A stretch of DNA of 64,000 nt from CAKRJP01 sp963634745 (GCA_963634745.1 CAVHCX010000014.1:1-64000), one strand, 5' to 3'. Positions 37,373-48,800 are shown, numbered from the stretch's first letter. A program made the numbers and translations. Notes: generated by a model from the sequence alone, not told the origin.

Positions 37373-37897
37373 TTATTGTTCAAGCGGCTTGCTCGTTTCT
37401 TTTTTTGTTCTTACCAAATCATATAAATATAATTTTCCATCTGCATCGCACCGAACAAGCATTCTCGTTGCAAATATATTATAACGTTCCAATTCTCCAT
37501 CTTCCCCATAGACGGGAATTCCAAATCTTGTATCATATCGATACCATCCAAACTTAGCTTTTGTACCATGTTTATGATTATAATCCGGATATTTTACTTT
37601 GTCGGAAGCAATTTCTACAATGTCCTTAATTGCAGATATAATATTTGCTTTCGCTTTCATATTTGCTCCTTTCAGACCTTTTGTATCCTTAGAATGACTG
37701 AATTCATCTGGAAAATCAGTCCCTATATATACCCTTTCAGATGTTTCAATAATTTCGAAATATTCTCCCACATATTCTTTTAAATATTCTTCAATCTCAT
37801 CCCAGTCAATACTTCTTCTTGATTGAAATCGTATATCGTTTATAAGAGCTATTTTTCTTCCACCCAGGTCCGTTACGATGTTTATGTTTTTAGTCAT
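37373..37897 (-). CDS. Hypothetical protein (174 aa), polyvalent-protein tail-like
   Basis: The ATG at 37897 is preferred to the one at 37903 because AGGGGA lies six bases upstream of it. The chain starts KNINIVTDLGGRKIALINDI and contains WYRYDTRFGIPVYGEDGELER. From memory this resembles the C-terminal segment of large mobile-element 'polyvalent' or phage-head-associated proteins (some carry nuclease/toxin domains); I am not certain. No signal peptide. AT-rich and separated from neighbours, it may be a stand-alone remnant of a mobile element inserted between the heme genes and the ABC pair. Confidence 0.5.
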   Translation of the reverse strand: MTKNINIVTDLGGRKIALINDIRFQSRRSIDWDEIEEYLKEYVGEYFEIIETSERVYIGTDFPDEFSHSKDTKGLKGANMKAKANIISAIKDIVEIASDKVKYPDYNHKHGTKAKFGWYRYDTRFGIPVYGEDGELERYNIFATRMLVRCDADGKLYLYDLVRTKKETSKPLEQ

Positions 37898-37948
37898 ATG
37901 CATTCCCCTTTTTTATTTTAACACAAAAAAGGTATTACGCGCTACACT

Positions 37949-38296
37949 TTATCGAACATCTGTTCTTTTTTCTTTAATAGTACATAGCAGATGCCATATC
38001 GCCAGCACGGGATGATATAGCAACATCCTCGGCCCGGAAAATCTCATGACCTGCCGGATCTGTTCTCTCATTTGGGGCTTATAGCAATGGACCTTACAAT
38101 TAGCACAAAATGTCTTTTCTTTCATAAAAGGACATTTTTCACTTCGCAATTTTGCATAATCCGATAACGTCTGACAGACAGGACACATTTGTCCTGTCTG
38201 TCGGTATTCCCGTGAATGGTTTTTTCTGCAATATAATCGAATCATTTCTTCTACGACATACTGTTCTTTCTGTCGCTTCTTTTCTATTTTATCCAT
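37949..38296 (-). CDS. YgbA_NO (nitrous oxide-stimulated promoter) family protein
   Basis: 115 aa from the ATG at 38296 (GTGGAGAATAAG upstream); an ATG 18 bases earlier overlaps the previous gene. Conserved pattern EEMIRLYCRKNH, CPVCQTLSDYAKLR, CPFMKEKTFCANCKVHCYKP, giving seven or more cysteines, and a C-terminal PRMLLYHPVLAIWHL. In enteric bacteria YgbA is induced under nitrosative stress; its cysteines probably bind a metal or cluster. It directly follows the YbaN gene at the end of the heme operon, which suggests a job in heme or iron-related stress. Confidence 0.8.
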   Translation of the reverse strand: MDKIEKKRQKEQYVVEEMIRLYCRKNHSREYRQTGQMCPVCQTLSDYAKLRSEKCPFMKEKTFCANCKVHCYKPQMREQIRQVMRFSGPRMLLYHPVLAIWHLLCTIKEKRTDVR

Positions 38297-38297
38297 C

Positions 38298-38702
38298 TTA
38301 TTCTCCACTTTCAAGCATGGCCTCTCCCGGCTCTTCCGTCTTTACTCTGAAGAAAAAATATAACAAGTGGCATACCCACACCACTGCGATACAGATTCTT
38401 CCGATTGGTACATTCTTCATGCAGATAAATCCGATGGCCATGACTACTGTCACCATTCCGATAATCTTGCATTTTGTTCCCATTGTCATGGCTCTTTTCT
38501 GAACAAAACTGTCCAGGTGTTTCTTATATAAATTCGTTCCTATGAACCAGTCGTGCAGTTTTCTAGAACTCTTTGCAAAGCAAAAGAGGGTTGCCATATA
38601 AAACGGAACAGTTGGCAGGATCGGAAGTACAATTCCAATCGTACCAAGTCCCAGGCAAAGAAATCCAAGCACGATCCATACAACTTTTAAAGGATTTTTC
38701 AT
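38298..38702 (-). CDS. YbaN/DUF454 family membrane protein
   Basis: 134 aa. Begins KVVWIVLGFLCLGLGTIGIVLPILPTVPF (residues 5-33), the DUF454 signature, with four membrane segments. In several bacteria DUF454 genes sit beside heme uptake or hemH/heme-trafficking genes; the biochemical role is unknown. Here it lies 28 bases after the heme ABC ATPase gene and just before the YgbA_NO gene. Confidence 0.85.
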   Translation of the reverse strand: MKNPLKVVWIVLGFLCLGLGTIGIVLPILPTVPFYMATLFCFAKSSRKLHDWFIGTNLYKKHLDSFVQKRAMTMGTKCKIIGMVTVVMAIGFICMKNVPIGRICIAVVWVCHLLYFFFRVKTEEPGEAMLESGE

Positions 38703-38730
38703 CTTCTTTTTTTCTCCCCTTTATTTCTTC

Positions 38731-39558
38731 TTACACCGCAAGCACAAACTTCCGTCCATCAACTCTTGTCACGCCAAGCTCGATGCCATATAGCTCCCTA
38801 ATGCTCTCCCTAGTAATCACTTCTTCCGGATTTCCTTCCACCAGCACTTTTCCATCCTTCATACCGATGACATTGTCCGAATATACGATTGCCTGATTGA
38901 TGTCGTGTAAGACCATGATAATGGTAATTCCAAATTCCTGGTTGAGTTTTTTTACCAGCTGTAAGATCTCAATCTGATAGCGGATATCCAAATAGGTGGT
39001 AGGTTCGTCCAAAAACAAGGTCTTGGTCCCCTGACAAAGTGCCATCGCAATCCATACACGCTGGCGCTGTCCACCGGATAATCTTGACACTTCCCTGTCA
39101 CGATATTCCGTCAGATTGGTCACCTCCAAGGCCCACCGGATCATACGCTCATCCTCAGCACTGTCGCCCTGCATCATCTTCTTATGAGGGGTTCTTCCGA
39201 AGGCCACAAGGTTCTCAACGGTGATATCGTCGGCAGCACTGTTATACTGCTGAACAATGGCAACTTTTCTGGCAAATTCTTTTAAGTTCAGGTTCTGGAT
39301 GTTCTTGCCCTTGAGGAAAATGTTTCCCTTTCTGGGATAAAGATTCTTAGTCATCAGGGAGAACAGTGTAGATTTTCCACATCCGTTGGCGCCCATAATC
39401 GTTGTAATTTTGCCTTCTTCAATCTTTAAAGATACGCCCTTTAAGACTTTATTTTTTCCATAGGCAAAATGTAAATCTCTTACTTCCATGGCCGGCTTGT
39501 CCGCCCACTTATCCTTCCGCACAGGAGTCAAATCCATATTTTTTTCATTACTTTGCAT
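38731..39558 (-). CDS. htsC: Heme/iron-complex ABC transporter ATPase (HtsC/FecE type)
   Basis: 275 aa. Walker A GANGCGKST, signature LSGGQRQRVWIAMAL, Walker B LFLDEPTTYLD, typical of FecE/BtuD class ATPases. Its start overlaps the permease end by eleven bases. With the HtsB-like permease and HtsA-like lipoprotein it forms an importer; because the locus also encodes Shp and NEAT receptors, heme is the likely cargo. Confidence 0.85.
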   Translation of the reverse strand: MQSNEKNMDLTPVRKDKWADKPAMEVRDLHFAYGKNKVLKGVSLKIEEGKITTIMGANGCGKSTLFSLMTKNLYPRKGNIFLKGKNIQNLNLKEFARKVAIVQQYNSAADDITVENLVAFGRTPHKKMMQGDSAEDERMIRWALEVTNLTEYRDREVSRLSGGQRQRVWIAMALCQGTKTLFLDEPTTYLDIRYQIEILQLVKKLNQEFGITIIMVLHDINQAIVYSDNVIGMKDGKVLVEGNPEEVITRESIRELYGIELGVTRVDGRKFVLAV

Positions 39559-40621
39559 ACTTCTTAGACCTCCTTAACAGAATGATGAAGAATGGGCCGC
39601 CGACCACACTCATAATGATTGATGCGGATACCTCATACGGAGCAGCTATCGTTCTTCCGATGGTATCTGCCAGCAGGAATGTAAAGGCCCCAAACAAGGC
39701 ACTAAATGGTACTAATGCCTTGTGGTCGCTTCCCACCAAAATTCTTCCGATATGGGGAACGATTAATCCCAAGAAGCTGATGACTCCGGCCACTGCAGTA
39801 GAAATACTTGCAAGCAATACGGCAATCAGTGAAATCACGATCCGCATTGCATTGACATTGATTCCAAGGCTTCGTGCCGTCTTATCTTCCAGTGCTAACA
39901 GATTGCACATCTTCGTCATGATCAGTGCCAAAACCAGTCCCACGATTACATAAGGCACTAGGGTTTTTACATCATCCCAGGTTTTCATGGTGATATTTCC
40001 ATTTACAATCGCTGCCACACCGGACATGTTTCCACCGTTCATAGAATTCAAACCACTGGAAAGTCCTGTAAACATGGCATCCACAGCCACACCCACAAGG
40101 ATAATTCTTAAGGGACTTAAGCCCCCTTTCCATGACAGGCTGTAAACTAAGACAAATGCAATCACACCTCCAAGGAATGCAAATAATGGTGTGAAGAAAA
40201 ATAAGGTCGGTGCAAATGCGGTTATGAGCACCGCCGCAAAACTTGCCCCACTGGAAATACCAATAATTCCCGGATCGGCAAGGGGATTTTTTAGCACCGC
40301 CTGAAACAAGACCCCAGATACTGCTATGGCTGCTCCCGCTAACATAGAAATCACAATTCGCGGAAATCGCAAGTCATAAATCGTCGCCACATTTTCATTG
40401 TATTCTACGAATAAGCCTTTCAAGAGTTCCGGGAAGCTGACTTTCAGGCTTCCGATATTCACTGCCGCAAAAAACAAGGCAAGCAGCAAGACAATCATTA
40501 CAAGAAAAGAAATCGCCGCTTTCGCTGTTTTCTTATGCTTTCTAGCCTTATCCTGACCGGAGAGGTCCTGAGCTTCCCTTACGGAAGTCTCAGAAGTATT
40601 TTTTAACTCTGTCTCTTTCAT
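39548..40621 (-). CDS. htsB: Heme/iron-complex ABC permease (HtsB/FecCD type)
   Basis: 357 aa with about nine or ten membrane segments. FecCD signatures: RFPRIVISMLAGAAIAVSG, KNPLADPGIIGISSGASFAA (central helix and coupling region) and SFLGLIVPHIGRILVGSDH near residue 290. A long charged N-terminal extension of about 35 residues precedes the first membrane segment. Lies 14 bases after the lipoprotein gene. Confidence 0.88.
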   Translation of the reverse strand: MKETELKNTSETSVREAQDLSGQDKARKHKKTAKAAISFLVMIVLLLALFFAAVNIGSLKVSFPELLKGLFVEYNENVATIYDLRFPRIVISMLAGAAIAVSGVLFQAVLKNPLADPGIIGISSGASFAAVLITAFAPTLFFFTPLFAFLGGVIAFVLVYSLSWKGGLSPLRIILVGVAVDAMFTGLSSGLNSMNGGNMSGVAAIVNGNITMKTWDDVKTLVPYVIVGLVLALIMTKMCNLLALEDKTARSLGINVNAMRIVISLIAVLLASISTAVAGVISFLGLIVPHIGRILVGSDHKALVPFSALFGAFTFLLADTIGRTIAAPYEVSASIIMSVVGGPFFIILLRRSKKYAK

Positions 40622-40635
40622 CGGTCCTCTCCTTT

Positions 40636-41754
40636 CTACTTGCTCTGCTCTTCATTGTATTTCTCGGTTGCGTCTGAATCCTTGGCTTTCTTCTGGGCCT
40701 TGTCGCTGCTTTCTTTTGCTTTTTCTGTATCCTCATCACTTTCCGGATAAAGAATCGGCTGTAATTCTTCCAAGGCTTCCGGGTATTTAAAGGTGGCACT
40801 CATGCCAAAGTACTCATAGGTCAGATCATAAACTCTGCCATTTTTCACCGCATCAAAATGCTGCCAGATGTCATTCTCCGCAAAATCCTTGTTGAACATC
40901 TCTACCACCTGATCCGGCAGTGCATGGGCTGCACGTAAGATAATATCCGGCTCTTTGGTTTTCATGTCCTCTGTATTTACAGTCAAAAATTCCTGATCCG
41001 TATCAGAATATACATTCTCTCCGCCTGCCAGTTCTACCAGACTTCCCACATAGGAATTTGGTGTTGCGATAATGTAAGACCCCGGAAGTCCCATGAGGAT
41101 CATAACCTTGGGATGGTCTTTTCCTTCATTCTTTGTCTTATATTCATCGTAAAATTCAGTAAATTCGTTCACCAGCTCCTGGGCCTGCTCTTCCCTGTCG
41201 AAGATCTCGCCCAGCTCCTGAATGGAGCGGTACATCCCCGGCACACTTCTAAGATTTAAAAAGGCCCAGTCTGTATCGATAGCCTCATATTTGGGTTGCA
41301 AGTCACTTTGTAAAGAAACCGGGCTTAAAATCCAATCTGGATTTAAGGAAGCTACAATTTCCATATCCGGACTCATGGCCGTTCCCACCGTCTCGACATC
41401 CTCGTACCTGTCCGGAATCGTAGATACGGTACTGCTGCAAACCCCCACCAGGTCCAGCTCCAGCTTGTCGCAGATATCTGCCGTGGCCGGAGAAGTCGCT
41501 ATGATTCTCGGTTCCTCATCCATGGCCTGGACCTTTTTCTTGGCTGCCTCTACAGCGGCCTTTTCTTCCGGATCATCAATCTCCAAAAGAGACTGGGCAT
41601 CCTCATCGGAAGAATCCGCCGTGTCTGTACTGGTAGTTGTATCTGAGTCGCTACTCTTCTTCCCCTGACTTTGGTCTACGCAAGCAGTCAGAGAAAAAAG
41701 CATGGTCATGGCAAGGAGGATGGCCGATGTCTTTTTTAAATATTTATTCATCAT
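40636..41754 (-). CDS. htsA: Heme-binding lipoprotein (HtsA-like)
   Basis: About 372 aa; ATG at 41754 or 41751. Lipobox LFSLTAC gives Cys25 as the lipid-anchored residue, followed by a Ser/Thr/Asp linker. The binding domain (RIIATSPATADICDKLEL) is the class III periplasmic-binding fold. Met127 in VGTAMSPDME and His277 in ILRAAHALPDQ are 150 residues apart, the same spacing as the heme ligands Met79 and His229 reported for HtsA of S. pyogenes, which supports heme as ligand. The acidic C-terminus (residues 340-372, rich in E, K and D) is unusual. Overlaps the Shp gene by eleven bases. Confidence 0.82.
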   Translation of the reverse strand: MMNKYLKKTSAILLAMTMLFSLTACVDQSQGKKSSDSDTTTSTDTADSSDEDAQSLLEIDDPEEKAAVEAAKKKVQAMDEEPRIIATSPATADICDKLELDLVGVCSSTVSTIPDRYEDVETVGTAMSPDMEIVASLNPDWILSPVSLQSDLQPKYEAIDTDWAFLNLRSVPGMYRSIQELGEIFDREEQAQELVNEFTEFYDEYKTKNEGKDHPKVMILMGLPGSYIIATPNSYVGSLVELAGGENVYSDTDQEFLTVNTEDMKTKEPDIILRAAHALPDQVVEMFNKDFAENDIWQHFDAVKNGRVYDLTYEYFGMSATFKYPEALEELQPILYPESDEDTEKAKESSDKAQKKAKDSDATEKYNEEQSK

Positions 41755-42805
41755 CGTCCTGGGCACCTCCCCAACGCTTCCAATTTGTGCGGAAGAAATA
41801 AACCACTCCGGCTACGGCTCCAAGTAAAATCAAGCCGGATACTACAACTGCCAGAGCAATTTGAAAAATCTTATTTCCGGAAGAGGTGCTCTCGCTATCG
41901 GAATCGCTGCTTTCTGTTCCCTCTTTTGCCGTAGAAAGGCTTAGGCCCTCTGCCGAATTCACTTCACTCTCGGTATCCAAGGAAGAAGAATCGCTGCTTG
42001 GTTCTGCCGCTTTTGTGATACTGCTTTCCAATTTTTTCGATGAAGCGGAGGAAGTGCTCTTATCCGACGAGCCAGAAGAAGTCCCTGAACTTAAGCTACT
42101 GTTTCCTGTAGAACTTGTGCTTCCTGAACTTGTAGTAGAAGAAGTTCCTGAACTCAAGTTACTGTTTCCTGTAGAACTTGTGCTTCCTGAACTTTCTGTC
42201 GTGCTTGTAGAATTGTCTGTCGTACCTGCGCTCCCAGCCGAACTTTCTGTCACCATAGTTGCGTTCATATCTGTACCGTTTCCTTCTGTATAATCACTGG
42301 GATATAGATAGAAAATAACGGTTCTTCCCATAGGCTCTACGTACATCTCACCTCTTACGACACAGTTCTCACTAGGCACTCTCATACAAATATCAGAGGT
42401 CGTTCCATTGCTGTCTGATCCATTTCCTGTAACACCAACCTCTGATGGGGTAGACCAAGAGGAATCTCCTACGTTCTGTACCTGGAAGCTATGTCCGCTG
42501 GTATAGTCCATAAGACTCATGCGGATGGTCAGATAATAAGCCCCATCATCAGTCACTTCCAAAATACCACTGTTATACACACAGCCTTCTACCATGCCCT
42601 GTCCTGTTGCATAGGAACTTTCCCCACCGGAATCTTCAATTACTCCGGTAACCGGATGAGCATAACATCTGTTGATGACACAACTATAGACGGTCCCACT
42701 TGCGGCATAAGCCCGAACAGCAGGAAAGCCTGCCATTAATGTAACGGCAAGCACACAAGTCATAATTGCAGACAATATTTTGTTTTTTGTCGCTGCTAAT
42801 TTCAT
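41744..42805 (-). CDS. shp: Shp-type heme-binding surface protein
   Basis: 353 aa. Signal peptide residues 1-35 (cut after AYA), one Shp heme-binding domain (residues 37-175), a Ser/Thr/Gly-rich stalk with 21-residue repeats (residues 190-300), a C-terminal membrane helix and a short KRWG tail; no LPXTG. The domain is recognisable: HPVTGVIEDSGGESS, GQGMVEG and RGEMYVEPMGRTVIFYL. Met71 and Met159 correspond to the Met66/Met153 axial ligands of S. pyogenes Shp (spacing 88 against 87). Shp passes heme to HtsA, whose homologue is the next gene. This strongly fixes the function of the operon. Confidence 0.9.
   Translation of the reverse strand: MKLAATKNKILSAIMTCVLAVTLMAGFPAVRAYAASGTVYSCVINRCYAHPVTGVIEDSGGESSYATGQGMVEGCVYNSGILEVTDDGAYYLTIRMSLMDYTSGHSFQVQNVGDSSWSTPSEVGVTGNGSDSNGTTSDICMRVPSENCVVRGEMYVEPMGRTVIFYLYPSDYTEGNGTDMNATMVTESSAGSAGTTDNSTSTTESSGSTSSTGNSNLSSGTSSTTSSGSTSSTGNSSLSSGTSSGSSDKSTSSASSKKLESSITKAAEPSSDSSSLDTESEVNSAEGLSLSTAKEGTESSDSDSESTSSGNKIFQIALAVVVSGLILLGAVAGVVYFFRTNWKRWGGAQDDDE
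42084..42193. repeat. 63-bp tandem repeat inside shp
   Basis: A unit starting CCTGAACTTAAGCTACTG at 42084 recurs nearly unchanged at 42147, encoding the Ser/Thr/Gly stalk of the Shp protein. Copy number could vary between strains and change stalk length. Confidence 0.75.
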
Positions 42806-42826
42806 TCCTTATCTCCTCAAATAAAA

Positions 42827-42870
42827 TCGGCAGACTCCATCCCCGAAGGAATGGAGATTCTGTCTGCCGA
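42827..42870 (-). terminator. Attenuating terminator between the NEAT and shp genes
   Basis: Nine-base outer stem TCGGCAGAC paired with GTCTGCCGA plus an inner TCCAT/ATGGA stem; on the minus strand it is followed by TTTTATTT. It lies 16 bases past the stop of the NEAT gene and 22 bases before the shp start, so it probably lowers rather than abolishes downstream transcription. Confidence 0.7.
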
Positions 42871-42885
42871 ATGATTATATTTTGC

Positions 42886-45800
42886 TTAATTTACATTTGC
42901 TTTTTTCTTTCTCTTGTACTCCATAAGTCCTGTCAGCAGAGCCATGCCACCAAGAAGAAGGATAGCTGCCCACATGGTGTCCTTCTGTGCGGTATCACCG
43001 GTCTTAACATTGGATGCTGATTTCAGGCTGGAACTTGAACCGCTTCCAAGGCTTGATGTTCCACTCTTCAAAGAAGAGGATCCAAGTGAACTACTTCCAA
43101 GAGTGCTGCTTCCAAGGGTATTCTTTCCAAGTGTGTTGCTTCCGATAGAAGAGCTATTGTTTCCGTCGGAATCATTATTGTTATTATTGCTATCGTCGTT
43201 CGTGTCAAAGGCTGAATCATCGGATGTTGTTGCCTTCAATGAACTCCAATCCAGTTTCAGGAATACCGGCTGTGTACCTGTACCGGAACTGATAGCGTCC
43301 ATAATCGGAACGAATACCTGTAAGGGAACATATCCATCATTCAGAGCTTCCGGAATAAGTTCGAATGTTACAATGTCCGGATAGTTTGTTCCATAGGAAT
43401 CAGATACTAAACTTCCATCTGCATTCTTCTGGTAAGATTCCACTGTTACATCTGCCAATGTTCCCTGGGGATTACCGAACAAATCAAGCGTATAACCCGT
43501 TGTGTAATATTTAAGCTGGCTTAAATATCCAAGTTTCTGTCCCACTGTCAGACCATTGAAGTTCATGGTAATGTAGTATTTTCCATCCTTTACTGTCAGT
43601 TTGATGGTGTGGTTAATTGCATCATTTGACATAGAATAAGTATTCTTGTCTACTTTCACCATTGTGCCGGAGATAGAATATACACCATCTGCAAGTTTTG
43701 TGTAATCCAGTGTACTGTCCCCTGCTTTCACCAGATTGCCAATTGCTTTATCCAGTGCTGTTATCTGTGCATCTACCGCTGTCTGTGTTGCGCTTTCATC
43801 ATTATAAACGGTCTGTGCACTGCTGATTGCCTCCTTCAAGTCCGCCATAGAAGAAGCTGTGTAAGTAGCAGTATCAGCTGCATATTTTTGAGCCTCTTCA
43901 ATTTTTGCCTGCAACGCCGTCTTATCAACAACCGCTTTTTCAATCAAACCTGACTCAGCATTTTTCAATGCTTTCACCTGTGCGTCTACAGATTTCTGAG
44001 TCTTTGTATCAGATGCCAGAACACGTTTCGCATTATTGATTGCAATCTGTAATGTTTTTAAGCTGTCTGCTGTGTAAGCATCCGTTTTCTTCACAAGTTC
44101 CTCTGCATTTGCAATCTCTGTTTCCAGAGCAGAAGTATCAACTGCATCAACTGCTTCAATTTCTTTCAGACTCGTGATTGCTGAACTCAAGGCCTTTGCC
44201 GCTGCATCTACTGCTGTCTGATCTGTATCCTCATTCTCGTATACACCCTGTGCATAATCAAGAATTGTCTGCAAGGTCTGTAAGCTGTCTGCTGTGTAAG
44301 CATCTGTCTGTGCAAGTTTTTCATTTGCCGTTGCAATCAATGCCTGTAATTCTGTCTTGTCTGCTGTCTGGTCATTTTCTGTCTGAACTGCAGCCATTGC
44401 TTTCTGAAGGAATGTAACCTGTGCATCTACCTGTTCCTGTGTGCTTGACAGATTATCATAAACTGCCTGGGCAGATTTGATTGCCTGCTGTAATGCATTC
44501 CATGTTTCATCGGATGCCTTACCCTGCTCTACTTCTTTTGCGTATCCAATCTGCTTTTCCAAATTAGAAATATCAACGCTTTCATCACGTACCTGTTTCA
44601 CGCTACCCCAGTCAAGACGAAGTCTTGCATTCTGAGTTCCGCTTCCTGCTGTGATTCCTTCCATAACCGGAACATATACCTGTACCCAGATTTCATTATT
44701 TTCCAGTTCAACCGGAATTGATACGATCTCCGGATAAGCTTTTCCTTTCATATGAGAATCACTGCCGAAGTCAGGATCATTATATTCATCGTATCCTTCG
44801 TAAGAAGTCTCTACTGTAGCATCTGCTAATTTTTCATCTTTACCAGGTTCTTTTGTTGCATCATCGTAATCCGGATAATACTTCAGTTCTCCAAGATATC
44901 CTGTAAATGCTGTTCCGTTCAGATCACTTGTCAGTGAAACGAAATTCATACGAATGGATGCTTTTCCATCTTTTACAACCAGATATAATGGATCTTTTTC
45001 TTTTATTGTATTTCCATCGGCATCTGTTTTCTCTGTATATTTGAGCGCTCCATCTGCCATAGAAAGTTTCTCTGGGTTGGTTGCATTCTGGAACTCACCT
45101 GTAATCTGGTATAGGCCATCTGCAAGTTTTCCTGTGGAAACTTTTACCAGTGCGTTCATTGCTGCTTTCAGGCTCTTCACCTGTGCATCTACCGCATTCT
45201 GTGTTGCATTTTCATCCTGATATACTTTTACTGCTGCAGTATATGCTGTGGAAAGTGCATTCCAGCTATCTGCGGTATATGTATCTTTTTCATCATTGAG
45301 TGCTTCCGCTTTCTCAATGATGGCTTTCAGATCTTTCTTGTCAAGACTTCCTTCTTTTTCCAGTGCATCCATAGCCGCCTGGAGAAGTGTAACCTGAGCG
45401 TCTACATCTGACTGTTCTGCGTTCTCATCTTTTAGAACCGCTTTTGCATTCTTGATTGCATCTGTCAGATTCTTGTAGCTTTCCTCTGTATAAGTCTTGT
45501 CATCGTTGTCAATTTTCTCAGCCTTTTTGATCAATTCTTCTAGAGCTGTCTTATCAACGGTAACTTCCTCTACTTCTTCCATTGTATCAATGGCATTTTT
45601 CAGAGTTAATCCTGCCGCATTGATTTCGCTGTCGATTGCAACTTTATCTGCATCTACCTTTTCGGCAGCTTCCAGTGCGTCATTTAATGCTTTCAGAGAA
45701 TCCTCTGTATAAGTTTTTCCGTCCTTTTTAATATCGTTTGCTTTAGAAATGAATTTTTCCAGTGTAGACTTATCTGCTTTCTGGCTGCTTGCATTTCTGA

Positions 45801-48800
45801 GATCCAGGTACAGACGTGCATCTGCTGTTGCTCCTGTGCTGTCTGTAATTTTGATCTTACTAAATTCAACATTCTGTGGAAGAGTCAGTTCTGCTCTTTC
45901 CATCTTGCCATTTGTTCCCTGTCCTTCGCCATCAACAAAGCTGATTTCTTTGATGTACTTCTCATTCTCGCCTTCTCCGATTGTCTTGAAGTCGATGTAT
46001 GCTGTAATTTTTCCATCTTTGGCAATCAGTCTTACTTTGTCCAGATAATCATTGAAAGACGATTTTTCATCGCTTCCTACTTCGCGAATATCGGAAGAAA
46101 CTGTATAAAGACCATCGTTTAAGTTGATTTCGTCCTGGGTGTCATCATCTGCTGTTTTCAGAGAAGTCCAGTCAATTCTCATCAGAACATCCTGTGTGCC
46201 GGTTCCGGCTGTAAGGCTTTCCATAAGAGGAACAAATACCTGTAATGGAACAAATTCCTGTGTTCCTTTATCTACCAGCGGAAAACTCATTGTGTCTGGA
46301 TATAAATTATTTTTATCATTAAAATTATCAATGATGTCATTACCCTCGGCATCTTTCTGGGTTGTAAGTACGGTTGTATCTTTCAGTGTACCCTGTGGAT
46401 TTCCTGCAGAATCATACGTGTATCCTGCATCATAATATTTCAATGTCTGTAAATATCCAAATTTTCCGCTGATTGTCATACCCTTGAAATCAAGAGTTGC
46501 AGTGTAAACACCATTTGTTACATTCAGATTGATCCAATGGTCAATCGCATTGTTGGACATAGAATCGGTTGCTTTATCAATCTTCTTCATGTCAACATAA
46601 ACTTTGTAATCACCATCTTCCAGATTAACCGGATTCAGTTTTGACGCATCGGCACTGTTATTAAATGTCTCTACTGCCACATTTAATGTCTCTACCTGTT
46701 TGTTCAGTTCATCTACTGTAATATTGGACTTCTCATAAGCAGCCTGTGCTGAGTTGATTGCTGCTGTCAGTTCATTAAATGCACTGACTGTCTTATTGCC
46801 AAGTTCAACTTTTCTAGCTTCATCAATTGCTTTTTTCAGATTTGCTCTTGCTTCTGTAAGTTCTGGATTTTCTTCCAGAGCCTTGATTGCTTTTTCGATT
46901 GCATCTGATTTTTCTTTAATTGCATTTGAAATCGTTGCATCTGTTCCTGCGTCTGTTCCTGCCAGAGTATCGTAGTATGCTTTTCCATCTTCAAGAGCAG
47001 ATTTCAATGTTGCCCATGAATCGTTGCTGTAAGAAGCTTCGTTGTAACGTTCCGCTTTATCAATAGATTTGCGGAGAACAGATTTCTGGTACGTTGGAAT
47101 CTGTACTGCAGATTCGTCAACTTTCTTTACATTGTAAAATTTTAAATTTGCATCTATAGGATCGCTGGAAACTTTCTCATACGGCAAATCAGCTCCCATT
47201 GCTGGCGGAATAACCTTAAATGTATAACTGTTATCCGTAATCGTTTCATCAGATAATGTTACTTTGACAGATTTCAAACACGAAAATTCATCAATTGCAT
47301 CAAATCCTGAATTGTCAAGCAAACTTCCGTCTTCATTTACTTCGTAATCATATTCCGTACAATCATCTTTTGTCTTATTCCAAATAGCACCTAAATATGC
47401 ATACCAACCTTCACTTTCATTCATTGTGATTGGATGGAAATTTAAATATACATCTTTTTTACCATCTTTAATTTTTACATAAGCAGATGTCTCTAACGCT
47501 CCATTAGCCATAGATAATGTACTATCTGTATCCGCTTTTATAAATTTAACGGTTGCACTGTAAGTGCCATCTTCCTGAAGTTCTGAAAGTTCAGCCTCTT
47601 TCAAAACTTGACACATAACAATTGTTCCACCATTAATCCAATTATTGCTTAATGTTTTATAGCGTAAATATTTCTTGCCATTTTTGTCAATTATTTTGCT
47701 ACATCCCGAATAAACACTTCCTCCATTCGAATCTGTATTTTTATTCGTTCCAACATAATAAGCAAAATATGTATCATCAGAATTCCATTCCGAAGGAATA
47801 GGTACTTCAACATATCCGCCTTTTTCAGGAGTAACAGAATTACCATTTGTATCTTGTAAATCAAATGTATATGCTTTCCATTTATCGCCATCTGCAATTT
47901 GTTTAATCTGTTCAACTGGATATTCATCAGCATTATCGGCCGACTTCACTACAAGGCTACTTGCTGTCGATGCATACTTTGAATAAACAGAATACTCTGT
48001 ATCTGTTTTATCATCTTTGTAATTTGCCATTTTTAACCCAGATTCTGATAAATACAGTACAGCTCTATACCCTTTAGCATTTTCTTTTGTAATAATTTGA
48101 ACGTCAACACCTGTCATCAAAGATAATGAATTATCTGAACCCGAAAAATCTATAGTGAATTCCTTGGTATCCTGATTGTAAATATTATCCCCATAGATAT
48201 TTCCATAAGTTCCCAACAAATATCCCTGATAATATGTCTGCCTATTTTTAGCCAACGCTGCTTTTACATCTGTTGAAGCTATTAATTTTATACTTTGAAT
48301 CTCTTCCGAAGCATCATCTGCAACTTTGAATTTTGCTGTTACAACTCCATTTTTTCCAGATACTGTTGTTTTTTCTATAAAATTTGTTGAAAACAAACCT
48401 TCTGGAGTATCATTATTATCATATTTAATGTTTGTCACAATTGGAATCGCTCTATCAGCATCTAAATTAAATTCTGTTCCGTCTCCAAAACCATACGCTA
48501 AATACGAAAGAGAATTAGAGTTTGTTATCGTATTAAGATCCAATTTATAATTTTGAACACTCAATACTGAAAACTGTTTACCTGAATTTTCATATTCCGC
48601 ATAACCACCAAGCGTAAATTTTTCACTTATGTCATTAAGAGAAAATGTTATTATTCCAGTATGAAGGTTTTCATCAATCATCGTTGATTTAGAAATTTGT
48701 GACCAATAATCATTTTGTTTTTCATCACCTTGTGTACTAACTGTAGTTGCATATCTATCCATCGGCATAGAATCATATCCAGTCCAGTTAGTTCCTGCTT

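Noticed and set aside
44178..47000. Plus-strand frames within the giant NEAT gene
   Set aside because: Low-complexity Ser/Leu-rich shadows of the FIVAR repeats without ribosome sites.
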